Below are positions 37,697-46,553 of a stretch of DNA of 64,000 nt, piece by piece. The notes under the pieces were generated by a model that worked only from the letters and a program-made list of their open reading frames with translations, was not told the DNA's origin and did no database searches. Both the position numbers and the translations under genes were made by a program. The stretch is taken from positions 1-64,000 of the forward strand of contig SMLU01000004.1 in assembly GCA_007859745.1 (NCBI GenBank), written 5' to 3'. The stretch is from Phycisphaerae bacterium RAS1 (lineage in GTDB: Bacteria > Planctomycetota > Phycisphaerae > UBA1845 > Fen-1342). Each line of letters opens with the position of its first letter. The stretch's first letter is position 1.

Positions 37697-38255
37697 GACC
37701 ACGAAACCTCACTGGTCAGACGTTGAGCCTAAATGACCTGGCGGAGAACTCAGACGACCGGACGCCTCGCCGCACCCGCAATACCCACGGTCGGCGTTCA
37801 AAACGGACCGCCGAGCGGCGAGCCGCGTAATCTACTGCAAACGCAAAAAAACGAAAGGCCGCGCGTCGCCGAACATGAAGAATTATTTGCGGATCGCGGG
37901 GCATGCCGCGGACATAATCAGACCGCGGATTGCGGAATAAACCCTTGACCCGCCGGGGCGGATTCGCGATAACTGGAGCATCGGTCAACCTGTCTCGGGC
38001 GCCTCTCGCGCCCGCGCGGCGCGGCCCGGTCATCGCGGGCCGCCGTCCGTTTGCTGTTCGGCGGGTGCAATTGCCCGCGTTTTGGAGGTGAAAGGGCCAA
38101 GCACATCGCGTTTACGCTAGGTCTCATTGTTGTTTGATGACATGGAATTTTTCACATCTGAACGGCCGCCCAGCCTCGCCGCTTAGGGGCATCGAGGCGA
38201 ACTCCGTTGCTTGGCGCAACCGAGATTGGCCGTTCGCAGCCTGAGGAGAAGGTCA
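37697..38255. other. Divergent promoter region between hppA and the large secreted protein gene
   Basis: The 559 bp hold no supported gene. TTGACC (37945-37950) and GATAAC (37968-37973), 17 bp apart, form a plausible plus-strand promoter with a leader of about 270 nt. The stretch 38110-38165 is AT-richer (GTTGTTTGATGACATGG) and may hold a second promoter. A GAGGAGAAGG site precedes the ATG at 38256. Confidence 0.5.
37945..37973 (+). promoter_or_regulatory. Candidate sigma-70-type promoter for the large secreted protein
   Basis: TTGACC, 17-bp spacer, GATAAC. The match is 5/6 and 4/6 to consensus, in the correct direction. Confidence 0.35.
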
Positions 38256-41200
38256 ATGCGAAGCTTCTGCATTGCGGTAGTTTCCCTCACGGCGGCGTGT
38301 AGCTTGTGTGTTACACCCGTCCAGGCAAACGACTCCACACCACCCGGCGTCAAATCCAGCTTCGACGCTGCGAGCCACGCCACCGGCACGCGCCAGCCGG
38401 TCGCCACTAAGCGCCCGTCACAGGGCGACCTGGCGGACAAAATGGCCAGCCGGCCGGGGCCGGACAGCGTCTCGGCGCGGCAGCCCGTCTCGCGCACCGG
38501 CGGGGGGACGATCGATCCAAACGCCAGCCTTTCGACTCGCCCGGAACATCCGATCGACATCGGCGGCGGGCACGACGGCGGCGTGCGCCAGGGCGGTGAC
38601 ACGTGCGCTTCCGCGACTGCGCTCGCCGGAGCGCTGCCGATCACGGTCAGCGGCACGACCATCGGCTACGCAAATGATTACGACGAAGTCTGCCCGTTCA
38701 CCGGCTCAACTTCGCCGGACGTGGTCTATTCCTACTCTCCCACGACGGACATCCTCGTCGAAATCAACCTCTGCGCGTCCTTCTACGACACCAAGGTCTA
38801 CGTCTACCAGGGCTCGTGCGGCAGCGGCGCCATCGCCTGCAACGATGACGGCTGCCCCGGCTCTCCCCCGGACGCGTATCGCTCGCGGATTCCGCAGCTC
38901 CAAATGGCCTTCGGCGAGACCTACTACATCGTCGTGGACGGTTACTTCGGCGAACAGGGCGATTACTCGCTGACGCTCTCCGAGCGCATCCCGGTCGTGA
39001 TCGAGTGCCCGCCCAACGGCATTCAGGAGAACGAAGCGAATTGCGGCCTGCCGACCGACACGGTCAACGGCGGCTGCAACTCCATTCCGCCTGTGTTCAC
39101 CAACATCTCCTGCGGCCAGACGATCTGCGGCAGTGGCGCCTTCGACGGCGGCCTGCGCGACACGGACTGGTTCCAGCTTGTGCTGACCACCGACACGCTC
39201 GTCACGCAGACCTGCGTGGCCGCCTTCCCGGTCGTGATCGGCATCGTCGACACCGGCGGCATTCCGGACTGCAGCCTCGCCACCGCGCTCAATCCGTTCG
39301 CCGTCGGCGGCGCGAATGAGCAGATCGCGATCAGCGCCTGCCTGCCCGCCGGCACCTACTGGTTCTTCGTCGGCGCGCAGTTCGCTGAGCTGGTCGCCTG
39401 TCCCTCCAGCTACGTGACCAGTTTCTCGTGCGAGACTTGCTTTGTCCCGACCGGCGCCTGCTGCGTGGCCGGACAGTGCAACATCATCTCCGGCGGCACC
39501 TGTGCAGCGCAGGGCGGCGTTTACTTCGGCGACGGGTCCACCTGCGATCCGAACCCCTGCCTGATCAACTGCCCCGACGGCGCTCAGATCGAGCAGGAAC
39601 CGGATTGCGGCCTGCCGAACGACACCGTCAACGGCGGCTGCAACTCGGCGCCCCCGGTGTTCGGCAACGTCGCCTGCGGCCAGACCATCTGCGGCAGCGG
39701 CGCGTTCGACGAGGGCATCGGCTTCCGCGATACCGACTGGTACCAGGTTGTCGTGACCTCCGACACGCTCTTCACCTGGACCGTGCAGGCGTCCTTCCCG
39801 GTCGTGATCGGCCTGGTGGACACCGGCGGCGTTCCGGATTGTGCGTTCGCGACCGCGCTCGATCCGTTTGCGATCGGCGCCCCGCTCCAGCCTGTCAGCG
39901 TGTCGACCTGCGTGGGCGCCGGCACGTATTGGTGGTTCGTGGCGCCTGACTTCGCGCCGGGAATCCCCTGCCCCTCGCCCTATGTGGCAACGCTCACCTG
40001 CGAGCCATGCACGGCCCCGCGCGGCGCGTGCTGCCTCAACGGCGAGTGCGTCCCCAACCTCACCGAGGGTGAGTGCGGCGCCGGCGGCGGCATCTACCTG
40101 GGCGATGGCTCAGGCTGCACGCCTGACCCGTGCGCCCCGGCTGACAACGACGATTGCAGCCAGCGCGTCCTGCTCGGCCTGCCGTCGGTCGTGGCCGGCA
40201 GCACGCTCAGCGCCACGTTCGACGCGGTGCCCGATTGCGGCACGTCGATCAGCGCTCCGGGCGTCTGGTACAGCGTCATCGGCGATGGCAACACCATCAC
40301 CGCCACCACCTGCGGCGCGTTCTTCGGTTACGACACGAAGCTGAACATCTACTGCGGCTCGTGCGAGAACCCGGTCTGCGTCACCGGTAACGACGACGAC
40401 TGCTTCAGCGGCGCCAACGTCTTCAGCAGCACCGTCTCCTGGTGCTCCGCCATGGGTCAGGAATACCTGATCCTGGTTCAGGGCTTCGGCGGCGCCACTG
40501 GTCCGTTCATCATGAACCTGTCCTCTGACGGGTTCCCCTGCAGCTTCCCGCCGAGCTGCGTGCCGCCCACCGGCGCATGCTGCGTCAACGGGAACTGCGT
40601 CGGCACCACCGAGCAGCCCGAGTGTCTCAACATGGGCGGCACCTGGTTCGAAGGCAATACCTGCCCCGGCTTCGCTTGTCCGATCCCGCCGACGAATGAC
40701 AATTGCCCCGACGCAATCGCCATCAACACCGGCCAGGTCGTCAGCGGTGACACCACGCTCGCCACCTTCGACGCCCCGCCCACCTGCGGCACGTCGATCT
40801 CGGCCCCTGGCGTCTGGTACACCATCGTGGGCAACGGCCACATCTACGATGCCACCACGTGCGTCAGCTTCTTCGGCTACGACACCAAGCTGAACGTCTA
40901 CTGCGGAACCTGCGACGGCCTCTTCTGCGTCGGCGGTAACGACGACGACGCGTCCTGCGGCATCGACGGATTCCTCAGTCGCGTGACCTGGTGCACCGAA
41001 GCCGGCCGCACGTACTACATCCTCGTTCAGGGCTTCGGCGGTAGCGTCGGCGCCTTCGAACTGCTGGTGACCGATACCGGCACCACCTGTGACAACCCCG
41101 TCCCGTGCGCACCCTGCACCCCGCCGGCCTGCCCGCCCGGCTCGATCCTCGAGAACGAGCCGAACTGCGGTCTGCCGACTGACACCGTCAACGGCGGCTG

Positions 41201-42392
41201 CAACAGCACGCCTCCTGTGTTCACCGAGATCGAATGCGGCGCCACCGTTTGCGGCAGCGGCGCGTTTGACTCCGCACTTGGCTTCCGCGACACCGACTGG
41301 TACCAGGTCACCTTCACCGGTGAAACCCAGGTCGAGTGGTGCGTGACGGCGGCCTTCGACTCGCTCGTCGGCATCGTCGAAAACGGCGGCGTCCCGGATT
41401 GTGCCGGCGTCAGCGCGTTCCGCGTCTTCGCGACCGGCCTGCCCTGCCAGACGGTCTGCGTCACGTCCACGCTGCCCGCGGGCACGTGGTGGTTCTTCGT
41501 CGCGCCGCAGTTCACGCAGGATTGGCCGTGTGAGACGCCCTACGTCGCCACGCTCAACTGCATCACCTCCGGCGCTTGCTGCCTGCCCAGCGGGGATTGC
41601 GTGATCCTCAGCCCGCATGATTGCGGCGCCGCCGGCGGTAGCTACCTCGGCGACAACACCAACTGCGGCGGCTCGGGCGGCAACCCGATGACCTACACGT
41701 CGAATCCGGGCCTGTCCATTCCGGACAACGTCCCGTCCGGCGTAAGCGACACGATGAACGTCCCCGACTCGATCACGATCGGCGACGTGAACATCGGCCT
41801 GACGATCCCGCACACCTGGGTCGGCGACCTGGTCGTCAGCGTCACGCACGGCGCGACCACCGTCACGATCGTCGATCGCCCGGGTCAGTCCGGCAGCGGC
41901 TTCGGCTGCTCCGCGGACAACTACAACGGCATCGTCATCGATGACGAGGGCGTGGTAGGCATCGAGAACGCCTGCGCCGACAATCTCACCAGCCCGCCGA
42001 ATTACCGTCCCAACAACCCGCTCAGCGCGTTCGACGGACAGAATTCGGCCGGAGCGTGGGTGATCAATGTCTCCGACAACGCCGGCGCCGACCTCGGCAC
42101 GCTGGTCAGTTGGTCGGTGATCATCGACACCGCCGGCGTCAGCCCCTGCGCGCGTCCGTGCGGCCTGTGCGGCGACTCGAACTGCGATGGCGTCGTGAAC
42201 ATCCTCGACATCAACGCGTTCATCACCGCCATGTCGAATCCGTCCAAGTGGGAGTCGGAGTATCCGTGCAACTACTGCTGCGCGAACGACACCAACGGTG
42301 ACGGCTTCGTCAACATGCTCGATGTCAACCCGTTCATTCTCGCCATCGAGAACGCGGGTTGCCCGCAGTCGACCGCCTGCAACGGTCGCTAG
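38256..42392 (+). CDS. Large secreted Cys-rich protein with P-domain and dockerin-like C-terminus
   Basis: The 1378-residue exported protein has a signal peptide (1-25, ends VQAND). It contains PPC-like beta domains (ASATALAGALPITVSGTT; two closer copies with CGTSISAPGVWY), three copies of a CGLPTDTVNGGCNS domain, and four small units starting GACC (about 50 residues, 6 Cys). A proprotein-convertase P-like domain follows (about 1165-1290, with NIGLTIPHTWVGDLVVSVTH). The C-terminus has two EF-type loops, DSNCDGVVNILDINAFI and DTNGDGFVNMLDVNPFI, like dockerin type I. Function is probably structural or adhesive at the cell surface; the dockerin may anchor it to a cohesin partner. ATG at 38256 has GAGGAGAAGG 4 nt upstream. 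Confidence 0.85.
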   Translation: MRSFCIAVVSLTAACSLCVTPVQANDSTPPGVKSSFDAASHATGTRQPVATKRPSQGDLADKMASRPGPDSVSARQPVSRTGGGTIDPNASLSTRPEHPIDIGGGHDGGVRQGGDTCASATALAGALPITVSGTTIGYANDYDEVCPFTGSTSPDVVYSYSPTTDILVEINLCASFYDTKVYVYQGSCGSGAIACNDDGCPGSPPDAYRSRIPQLQMAFGETYYIVVDGYFGEQGDYSLTLSERIPVVIECPPNGIQENEANCGLPTDTVNGGCNSIPPVFTNISCGQTICGSGAFDGGLRDTDWFQLVLTTDTLVTQTCVAAFPVVIGIVDTGGIPDCSLATALNPFAVGGANEQIAISACLPAGTYWFFVGAQFAELVACPSSYVTSFSCETCFVPTGACCVAGQCNIISGGTCAAQGGVYFGDGSTCDPNPCLINCPDGAQIEQEPDCGLPNDTVNGGCNSAPPVFGNVACGQTICGSGAFDEGIGFRDTDWYQVVVTSDTLFTWTVQASFPVVIGLVDTGGVPDCAFATALDPFAIGAPLQPVSVSTCVGAGTYWWFVAPDFAPGIPCPSPYVATLTCEPCTAPRGACCLNGECVPNLTEGECGAGGGIYLGDGSGCTPDPCAPADNDDCSQRVLLGLPSVVAGSTLSATFDAVPDCGTSISAPGVWYSVIGDGNTITATTCGAFFGYDTKLNIYCGSCENPVCVTGNDDDCFSGANVFSSTVSWCSAMGQEYLILVQGFGGATGPFIMNLSSDGFPCSFPPSCVPPTGACCVNGNCVGTTEQPECLNMGGTWFEGNTCPGFACPIPPTNDNCPDAIAINTGQVVSGDTTLATFDAPPTCGTSISAPGVWYTIVGNGHIYDATTCVSFFGYDTKLNVYCGTCDGLFCVGGNDDDASCGIDGFLSRVTWCTEAGRTYYILVQGFGGSVGAFELLVTDTGTTCDNPVPCAPCTPPACPPGSILENEPNCGLPTDTVNGGCNSTPPVFTEIECGATVCGSGAFDSALGFRDTDWYQVTFTGETQVEWCVTAAFDSLVGIVENGGVPDCAGVSAFRVFATGLPCQTVCVTSTLPAGTWWFFVAPQFTQDWPCETPYVATLNCITSGACCLPSGDCVILSPHDCGAAGGSYLGDNTNCGGSGGNPMTYTSNPGLSIPDNVPSGVSDTMNVPDSITIGDVNIGLTIPHTWVGDLVVSVTHGATTVTIVDRPGQSGSGFGCSADNYNGIVIDDEGVVGIENACADNLTSPPNYRPNNPLSAFDGQNSAGAWVINVSDNAGADLGTLVSWSVIIDTAGVSPCARPCGLCGDSNCDGVVNILDINAFITAMSNPSKWESEYPCNYCCANDTNGDGFVNMLDVNPFILAIENAGCPQSTACNGR

Positions 42393-42415
42393 GGTCCACT
42401 GAGCTCCCTGTCCAT

Positions 42416-42442
42416 CCGCCGCCGACCGACGGTCGGCGGCGG
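42416..42442. repeat. Perfect hairpin CCGCCGCCGACC / GGTCGGCGGCGG
   Basis: Twelve-bp arms around GAC, 24 nt after the stop of the large secreted protein gene. It probably assists the terminator downstream. Confidence 0.85.
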
Positions 42443-42470
42443 ACGACGGGATGACCAAACCGAGCCTTAC

Positions 42471-42516
42471 ACGCCGGGCGTCGCGGATCATCGGTCCGCG
42501 GCGCCCGGCGTCTTTT
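42471..42516 (+). terminator. Rho-independent terminator after the large secreted protein gene
   Basis: ACGCCGGGCG t CGCGGA, a 7-nt loop, TCCGCG g CGCCCGGCGT, then CTTTT. This is a strong stem of about 16 bp with one mismatch and a short U-tract. Confidence 0.85.
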
Positions 42517-42604
42517 CAGCGCGGTTCGTACTCGTGAAAAATGCGCGCGACGAGCGGCACTCAGCCTATAACCCTATGTGCGGCGGCGCGCAACCGCAGC
42601 AACC

Positions 42605-42682
42605 GTAGGGTCCGCTGTGCGGACCAACACCCGTAGGGTCCGCTGTGCGGACCAACACCCGTAGGGTCCGCTGTGCGGACCA
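42605..42682. repeat. Three tandem GTAGGGTCCGCTGTGCGGAC elements
   Basis: The units start at 42605, 42633 and 42661 (28-bp period). Each is GTAG plus the palindrome GGTCCGC tgt GCGGACC. Two more follow the first PEP-CTERM gene (43512-43567) and one follows the second (44529-44549). Confidence 0.95.
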
Positions 42683-42711
42683 AAAACTCGCCAAACACCA
42701 CGGAACACCAT

Positions 42712-43509
42712 ATGACCATTCGACGAAACGCTCTCCTCGCGACGATGATTCCCGCGCTCCTCGCCGCCGCCGCGGCGGCCCAGACAGCCGCCGGCCGCTG
42801 GTTCTTTTCGCTCGACGGGTTGTCCGACCCATCCGACCCGCAATGCCCGGCCGTCGCCCCGGCAAACCTGCCGCCGCGCGTCAACCCGGACGGCGGTCTC
42901 CTGGGCAACCGGCTGTACCTGTGGTTCAACAACCCCGTGTCGTCACGCGTCTGGACCGGCTTTCAGAATTACGTCATCGACATCCGCGACGGCGACGCGG
43001 TCATCACGGATGTCGCGCTCTACAACCTGAACATGGTCGTAGACCTGGGAGACGACGGCGCACCCGGCGGCGGCGACGACATCACCGCGACGCGCTGGAG
43101 CGCCGTGAACGAGGGTGTCGGCGAGCGCACTCCGGTCGTTTCCGGCATCAGTATGCTCAGCTTGTCGGGAACCATGGGCATTCGGAACGGCTCGCTCCCG
43201 ATTGGCGGCGACCCGCACTTTCGAGGAGCCGCCGAAAACCGCGCAACGCTGGTCGGTCACATCGACGTCTCGCCCGGCAGCGGGCGCGTCTTCATCCGCC
43301 ACGGTCTCACGGCGGCGTCGGCGACCACCGGAGCGGTCATTCCGCCGCCCGACGCCTTCATCCGCCTCGGCTTCGGCGACGAGGACACGGTCTACACGGG
43401 CGGCGCCAGCGGCGACAGCCCGATCCCCGAGGCGACGCTCACGCCGGAGCCGGGAACGCTGATGCTGCTGGGCGCGGCGAGCTTGGTGTCGCTGCGTCGT
43501 CGTCCGTAA
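42712..43509 (+). CDS. PEP-CTERM sorted exported protein, paralogue A
   Basis: The 265-residue protein has a signal peptide ending near AAAAAQ and a beta-rich domain (GRWFFSLDGLSDPSDP, NRLYLWFNNPVSSRVWTGFQ). Its C-terminal sorting signal is PEPGTLMLLGAASLV then RRR. PEP-CTERM signals are processed by an exosortase at the membrane, usually in organisms that make exopolysaccharide. About 65-70% identical by eye to the next gene, so the two are a tandem duplication. The ATG at 42712 follows an NdeI-like CATATG; no strong ribosome site is seen. The domain has an Asp-rich loop (DLGDDGAPGGGDD) that may bind calcium. Function unknown. Confidence 0.82.
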   Translation: MTIRRNALLATMIPALLAAAAAAQTAAGRWFFSLDGLSDPSDPQCPAVAPANLPPRVNPDGGLLGNRLYLWFNNPVSSRVWTGFQNYVIDIRDGDAVITDVALYNLNMVVDLGDDGAPGGGDDITATRWSAVNEGVGERTPVVSGISMLSLSGTMGIRNGSLPIGGDPHFRGAAENRATLVGHIDVSPGSGRVFIRHGLTAASATTGAVIPPPDAFIRLGFGDEDTVYTGGASGDSPIPEATLTPEPGTLMLLGAASLVSLRRRP

Positions 43510-43511
43510 CG

Positions 43512-43567
43512 GTAGGGTCCGCTGTGCGGACCGACAATTGGCAGCCGTAGGGTCCGCTGTGCGGACC
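43512..43567. repeat. Two GTAGGGTCCGC hairpins after PEP-CTERM gene A
   Basis: GTAG starts at 43512 and 43547, the first only 3 nt after the TAA stop. The units are separated by GACAATTGGCAGCC. Confidence 0.93.
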
Positions 43568-43722
43568 ATTTCGCGCCGTCGCACGGGCCGGCCGCCGCGC
43601 CCCGAATCGAGACGAACCGACACCCGTCCTTCGGCAGCGAAGCGACCTACAATCCAAGAGGCGGCGGCGCGGCCGGGGGGCCGACTGCCGAACACCCGCC
43701 ACCACATCAATGGAGATACCAC

Positions 43723-44526
43723 ATGATCCCCAGGCGACTTCGCGCCATCGCGCTCACGGTGGTTGTTTTCGTCCCCTTGTCTGCCCCAGCCCAAACCGCT
43801 GCGGGACGCTGGTTCTTCTCGCTCGACGGGTTGTCCAACCCGTCCGACCCGCAAAGCCCGGCCGTGGCCCCGGCAAACCTGCCGCCGCGAGTCAACCCTG
43901 ACGGCGGCCTTCCGGGCAGCCGGATGTACTTGTGGTTTAACCACCCGGTTTCGTCGCGGCTGTGGAGCGGATTTCAGGAATACTCGCTCGAGCTTCGCAA
44001 CGGTACGGCGGTGATCACCGACGTTTCGCTCTACAACCTGAATCTCATCATCGACTTCGGCCCGGACGGTGCGCCCGGCGGCGGCGACGATGAAACACTG
44101 CCACGCTGGGACGCAGTCAACGAAGGCATCGGGAAAGGCTCGCCGATCGTATCCGGGATCGCGTTCTTCGCCTTCAGCCTGTCTGATCGCATCGGGATCA
44201 GAAGCGGCGCGCTTCCGGTCGGCGGCGATCCGCACACCGTCGGCAGCGGCGCCTCGCGCGCGACGCTGGTCGGCCATGTCGAGCTGTCTCCGGGCAGCGG
44301 AAGCCTCTTTATCTCGCACGGCCTGACGATGCCGACATACACGCCGACGGGCGCCATTCCGCCGTCAGACGTCTTCATCAGGCTGGGCTTCGGCGACGAG
44401 AGCACGGTCTACACCGGCGGCGCGAGCGGCGACAGCCCGATCGCGGAGGCGACGTTCACGCCGGAGCCGGGAACGCTGATGCTGCTGGGCGCGGCGAGCT
44501 TGGTGTTGCTGCGTCGTCGTCCGTAA
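43723..44526 (+). CDS. PEP-CTERM sorted exported protein, paralogue B
   Basis: The 267-residue product repeats the layout of paralogue A: signal peptide (ends SAPAQT), TAAGRWFFSLDGLSNPSDP, MYLWFNHPVSSRLWSGFQ, Asp/Gly-rich GPDGAPGGGDDE, and the sorting tail TPEPGTLMLLGAASLVLL plus RRR. The last 90 nt are almost identical to paralogue A, also at DNA level, which indicates a recent duplication or gene conversion at the 3' ends. The next element, GTAGGGTCC, again follows the stop after 3 nt. Confidence 0.82.
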   Translation: MIPRRLRAIALTVVVFVPLSAPAQTAAGRWFFSLDGLSNPSDPQSPAVAPANLPPRVNPDGGLPGSRMYLWFNHPVSSRLWSGFQEYSLELRNGTAVITDVSLYNLNLIIDFGPDGAPGGGDDETLPRWDAVNEGIGKGSPIVSGIAFFAFSLSDRIGIRSGALPVGGDPHTVGSGASRATLVGHVELSPGSGSLFISHGLTMPTYTPTGAIPPSDVFIRLGFGDESTVYTGGASGDSPIAEATFTPEPGTLMLLGAASLVLLRRRP

Positions 44527-44528
44527 CG

Positions 44529-44549
44529 GTAGGGTCCGCTGTGCGGACC
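44529..44549. repeat. GTAGGGTCCGC hairpin after PEP-CTERM gene B
   Basis: One GTAG plus GGTCCGC tgt GCGGACC copy, 3 nt after the stop and followed by GACAATTG as after paralogue A. The duplication may therefore have included the hairpin. Confidence 0.93.
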
Positions 44550-44691
44550 GACAATTGCATGGCACACCCGGTTTGGACCGCCGCGAGAGCTTTGTTATCA
44601 TGAGCTTTCGCCCGCACCGCCGCGGCGGCGGAAGCCGGGCAGCCCATCAGCACGCCGCCGCAGCGGCCCGACCGGCCGGAAGGGAAGAAGC

Positions 44692-45381
44692 ATGGCTCGA
44701 CACGTCGCCATCGCCGTGGCTCTGCTCTGCGCGGCACACGTCGCATCGAACCGCACGCTCGCCGCCGCGATCACACTTTCCGGAGACCTGGGCAGCGTCA
44801 ATTTCAACACGCCCTTCTTCCTGAACGCCAACCAATCCAGCACGACGCCGTTTCAGCATATTGTCCCCGGCCGCGGCAGCATCAGCGGCGACGCGATCGC
44901 CAACAACTTTGGCGGCAACCAGTTCGACCTGGTCATCACCAACCTGACGTTCACCGGCATGAATTCCCCCAGCGGCGGAACGTCGATCACGCTCACCGCG
45001 CTGCAGCACTACGCGACGCAGCAATCCGGCAACACTTACGCCGCGGCGCACTTCGTCAGCGGCTCGTGGACCACCGCGACCGGCAATCACATCATCTGCG
45101 ACTCGCTGCACGACTTCGGCGGCTCCAGCACGTCGCTGCCGACGCTGTCATTTTTCAACACGCCCGGAATCCCCACGTTCGGCGTGCCGCTGGCGGGCAC
45201 AAACGTCCTCAACCAATTGCCGACGATCTACTCGATCCGGACCACGATCCAGCTTTTCCTCGACGGCGACGGGACCATCTCGCTGCCGAGCAGCTATGAC
45301 GTGAGCGCGACGCCTGTGCCCGAACCAGCCGGCGCGCTGGTGCTGCTCCCGGCGCTGGTCGCAGTTTTCCGGCGGCGCTAA
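44692..45381 (+). CDS. PEP-CTERM sorted exported protein, unrelated to A and B
   Basis: The 229-residue protein has a signal peptide (1-27, ends LAAA), a beta-rich Ser/Thr/Asn-rich domain (ITLSGDLGSVNFNTPFFLN) and a C-terminal PVPEPAGALVLLPALVAV followed by FRRR, a standard PEP-CTERM tail. GAAGGGAAGAAGC lies just before the ATG and serves as ribosome site. The body does not resemble its two PEP-CTERM neighbours. Function unknown; it is probably an exosortase substrate. Confidence 0.82.
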   Translation: MARHVAIAVALLCAAHVASNRTLAAAITLSGDLGSVNFNTPFFLNANQSSTTPFQHIVPGRGSISGDAIANNFGGNQFDLVITNLTFTGMNSPSGGTSITLTALQHYATQQSGNTYAAAHFVSGSWTTATGNHIICDSLHDFGGSSTSLPTLSFFNTPGIPTFGVPLAGTNVLNQLPTIYSIRTTIQLFLDGDGTISLPSSYDVSATPVPEPAGALVLLPALVAVFRRR

Positions 45382-45462
45382 TCGGTCGAACGGAGGCGCC
45401 GGCGAACGCCGCCGCCGGGGCAAACGCGCGCCGGCTTGCGGTGGGCGAGAACGGAAGGGGAT

Positions 45463-45502
45463 CAAGGTGCGCAAGTGCGCGAGGCCTAGTTGCGCACCTT
45501 CG
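45463..45502. repeat. AAGGTGCGCA / TGCGCACCTT hairpin (copy 3, next to the 186-bp duplication)
   Basis: CAAGGTGCGCAAGTGCGCGA then GGCCTAGTTGCGCACCTT is the inverse of copies at 10104 and 26078. It abuts the tandem duplication that starts at 45499. Confidence 0.88.
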
Positions 45503-45870
45503 GCGGGCGGGGCGGGCGCAGGGTTATTATGCGACGTTGCGGGCGGTTTTGGGGCGAGATTGAGCATGTTGACGCCCGGCCATGCGACGCGGAATGGGCG
45601 CGTCGAGGGATGGTAGCTAGCGATGGTAGGAAAGCAAGGGCGTGCGGCGGCTGGGCTTCGAGTACGAAGCCCAGCCTACCCGACTTCGGCGGGCGGGGCG
45701 GGCGCAGGGTTATTATGCGACGTTGCGGGCGGTTTTGGGGCGAGATTGAGCATGTTGACGCCCGGCCATGCGACGCGGAATGGGCGCGTCGAGGGATGGT
45801 AGCTAGCGATGGTAGGAAAGCAAGGGCGTGCGGCGGCTGGGCTTCGAGTACGAAGCCCAGCCTACCCGAC
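45499..45870. repeat. Exact tandem duplication of a 186-bp unit
   Basis: 45499-45684 and 45685-45870 appear identical by eye. Each ends with the hairpin GGCTGGGCTTCGAGTACGAA followed by GCCCAGCCTAC, whose outer CTAC is an inverted GTAG. No convincing coding sequence is present: the open frames repeat the same 60 or so residues and have no ribosome site. It is probably a recent unequal crossover, or an assembly feature. Confidence 0.92.
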
Positions 45871-45875
45871 TACCC

Positions 45876-45990
45876 GACTGAAGTCCCTGGCAGCGGTCGT
45901 GCGCCCTAGCGGGCAGGCAGCGCGGTCGCATCATCGTCGGCCACAAAGGGCCGACGCTACGCACCGTCCGACTCGGAGGTCGGACGCTAC
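45876..45990. repeat. CCCTGGCAGCGG and CCGACGCTAC hairpins downstream of ruvX
   Basis: GACTGAAGTCCCTGGCAGCGG at 45880-45900 resembles the element at 7804-7823. GGCCACAAAGGGCCGACGCT then AC, and GTCCGACTCGGAGGTCGGAC then GCTAC, end at about 45961 and 45991; both are inverted GTAGCGTCGG-type hairpins. They lie between the duplication and the ruvX 3' end. Confidence 0.8.
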
Positions 45991-46553
45991 GGTCCGGCCG
46001 GGGGCGGCCGGGGTACATCACCGCGGGGAGTTCGGCGCGCGTCGAGGTAGGCTTGGAGCGTGACGCACGCTGCCATGGCGTCGCGGGCGGATTTCTTTTT
46101 TGAACGGCGAATCTTCGCGCCGGCGATGAGGCCGTCGGAAATCAGCTCGTCCGCCGCGAAGGAGCTGAGGCGCTCGTCCCAGAGCTCGATGGTCAGAGGC
46201 GCTGGCGCCGGTGGGGTGGTCAGTGGCGCTGACGCCGGTAGGGTGGCGCGGTCGGAGGACAGCGACGCGGCGGCGGCGGCCAGCGCGGCGGCGAAGCGGC
46301 GCGTCAGACGGGTCTGCTCGCTGTCGGTACCGTCCATGTTCAGCGGCAGGCCGACGACGATGGTGGTCGCCTCATTCGCGCGGGCCCAGTCGGCGACGCG
46401 GGCGGCGTCGCGGGCGGTGACGCGGGCGGCGTCGCGCGGCAGGTCGCGGGCGCTTTCGAGCACGTCGGCGGGGGAGGCGATCGTGCCGGCGTAGTCGCTG
46501 AGCGCCAGTCCGATGCGTCGCGTCCCATAGTCCACGCCGGCGTAACGAGCCAT
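45987..46553 (-). CDS. ruvX: Putative Holliday junction resolvase / pre-16S rRNA nuclease (YqgF/RuvX)
   Basis: The 188-residue RNase H-fold protein has the YqgF pattern: Asp8 in GVDYGTRRIGLALSD (6-20), IVVGLPLNMDGTDSEQT (about 67-83), acidic ELWDERLSS (about 123-131) and ARDAMAACVTLQAYLD near the C-terminus. A Pro/Ala-rich insert (about 103-121, LPASAPLTTPPAPAPL) lengthens the protein beyond the usual 140 residues. In E. coli the family member processes 16S rRNA 5' ends. ATG at 46553 is chosen; a longer frame starts 6 codons earlier. It is divergent from rpoB. Confidence 0.88.
   Translation of the reverse strand: MARYAGVDYGTRRIGLALSDYAGTIASPADVLESARDLPRDAARVTARDAARVADWARANEATTIVVGLPLNMDGTDSEQTRLTRRFAAALAAAAASLSSDRATLPASAPLTTPPAPAPLTIELWDERLSSFAADELISDGLIAGAKIRRSKKKSARDAMAACVTLQAYLDARRTPRGDVPRPPPAGP

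Noticed and set aside
40110-42491. Minus-strand frame opposite the large secreted protein gene
   Set aside because: The plus-strand gene has a signal peptide, Cys-rich repeats, a dockerin-like tail and a terminator; the minus frame has none.
45490-45909. 139-codon repetitive protein in the 186-bp duplication
   Set aside because: The two halves are the same sequence repeated because of the DNA duplication. There is no ribosome site and no recognisable fold.
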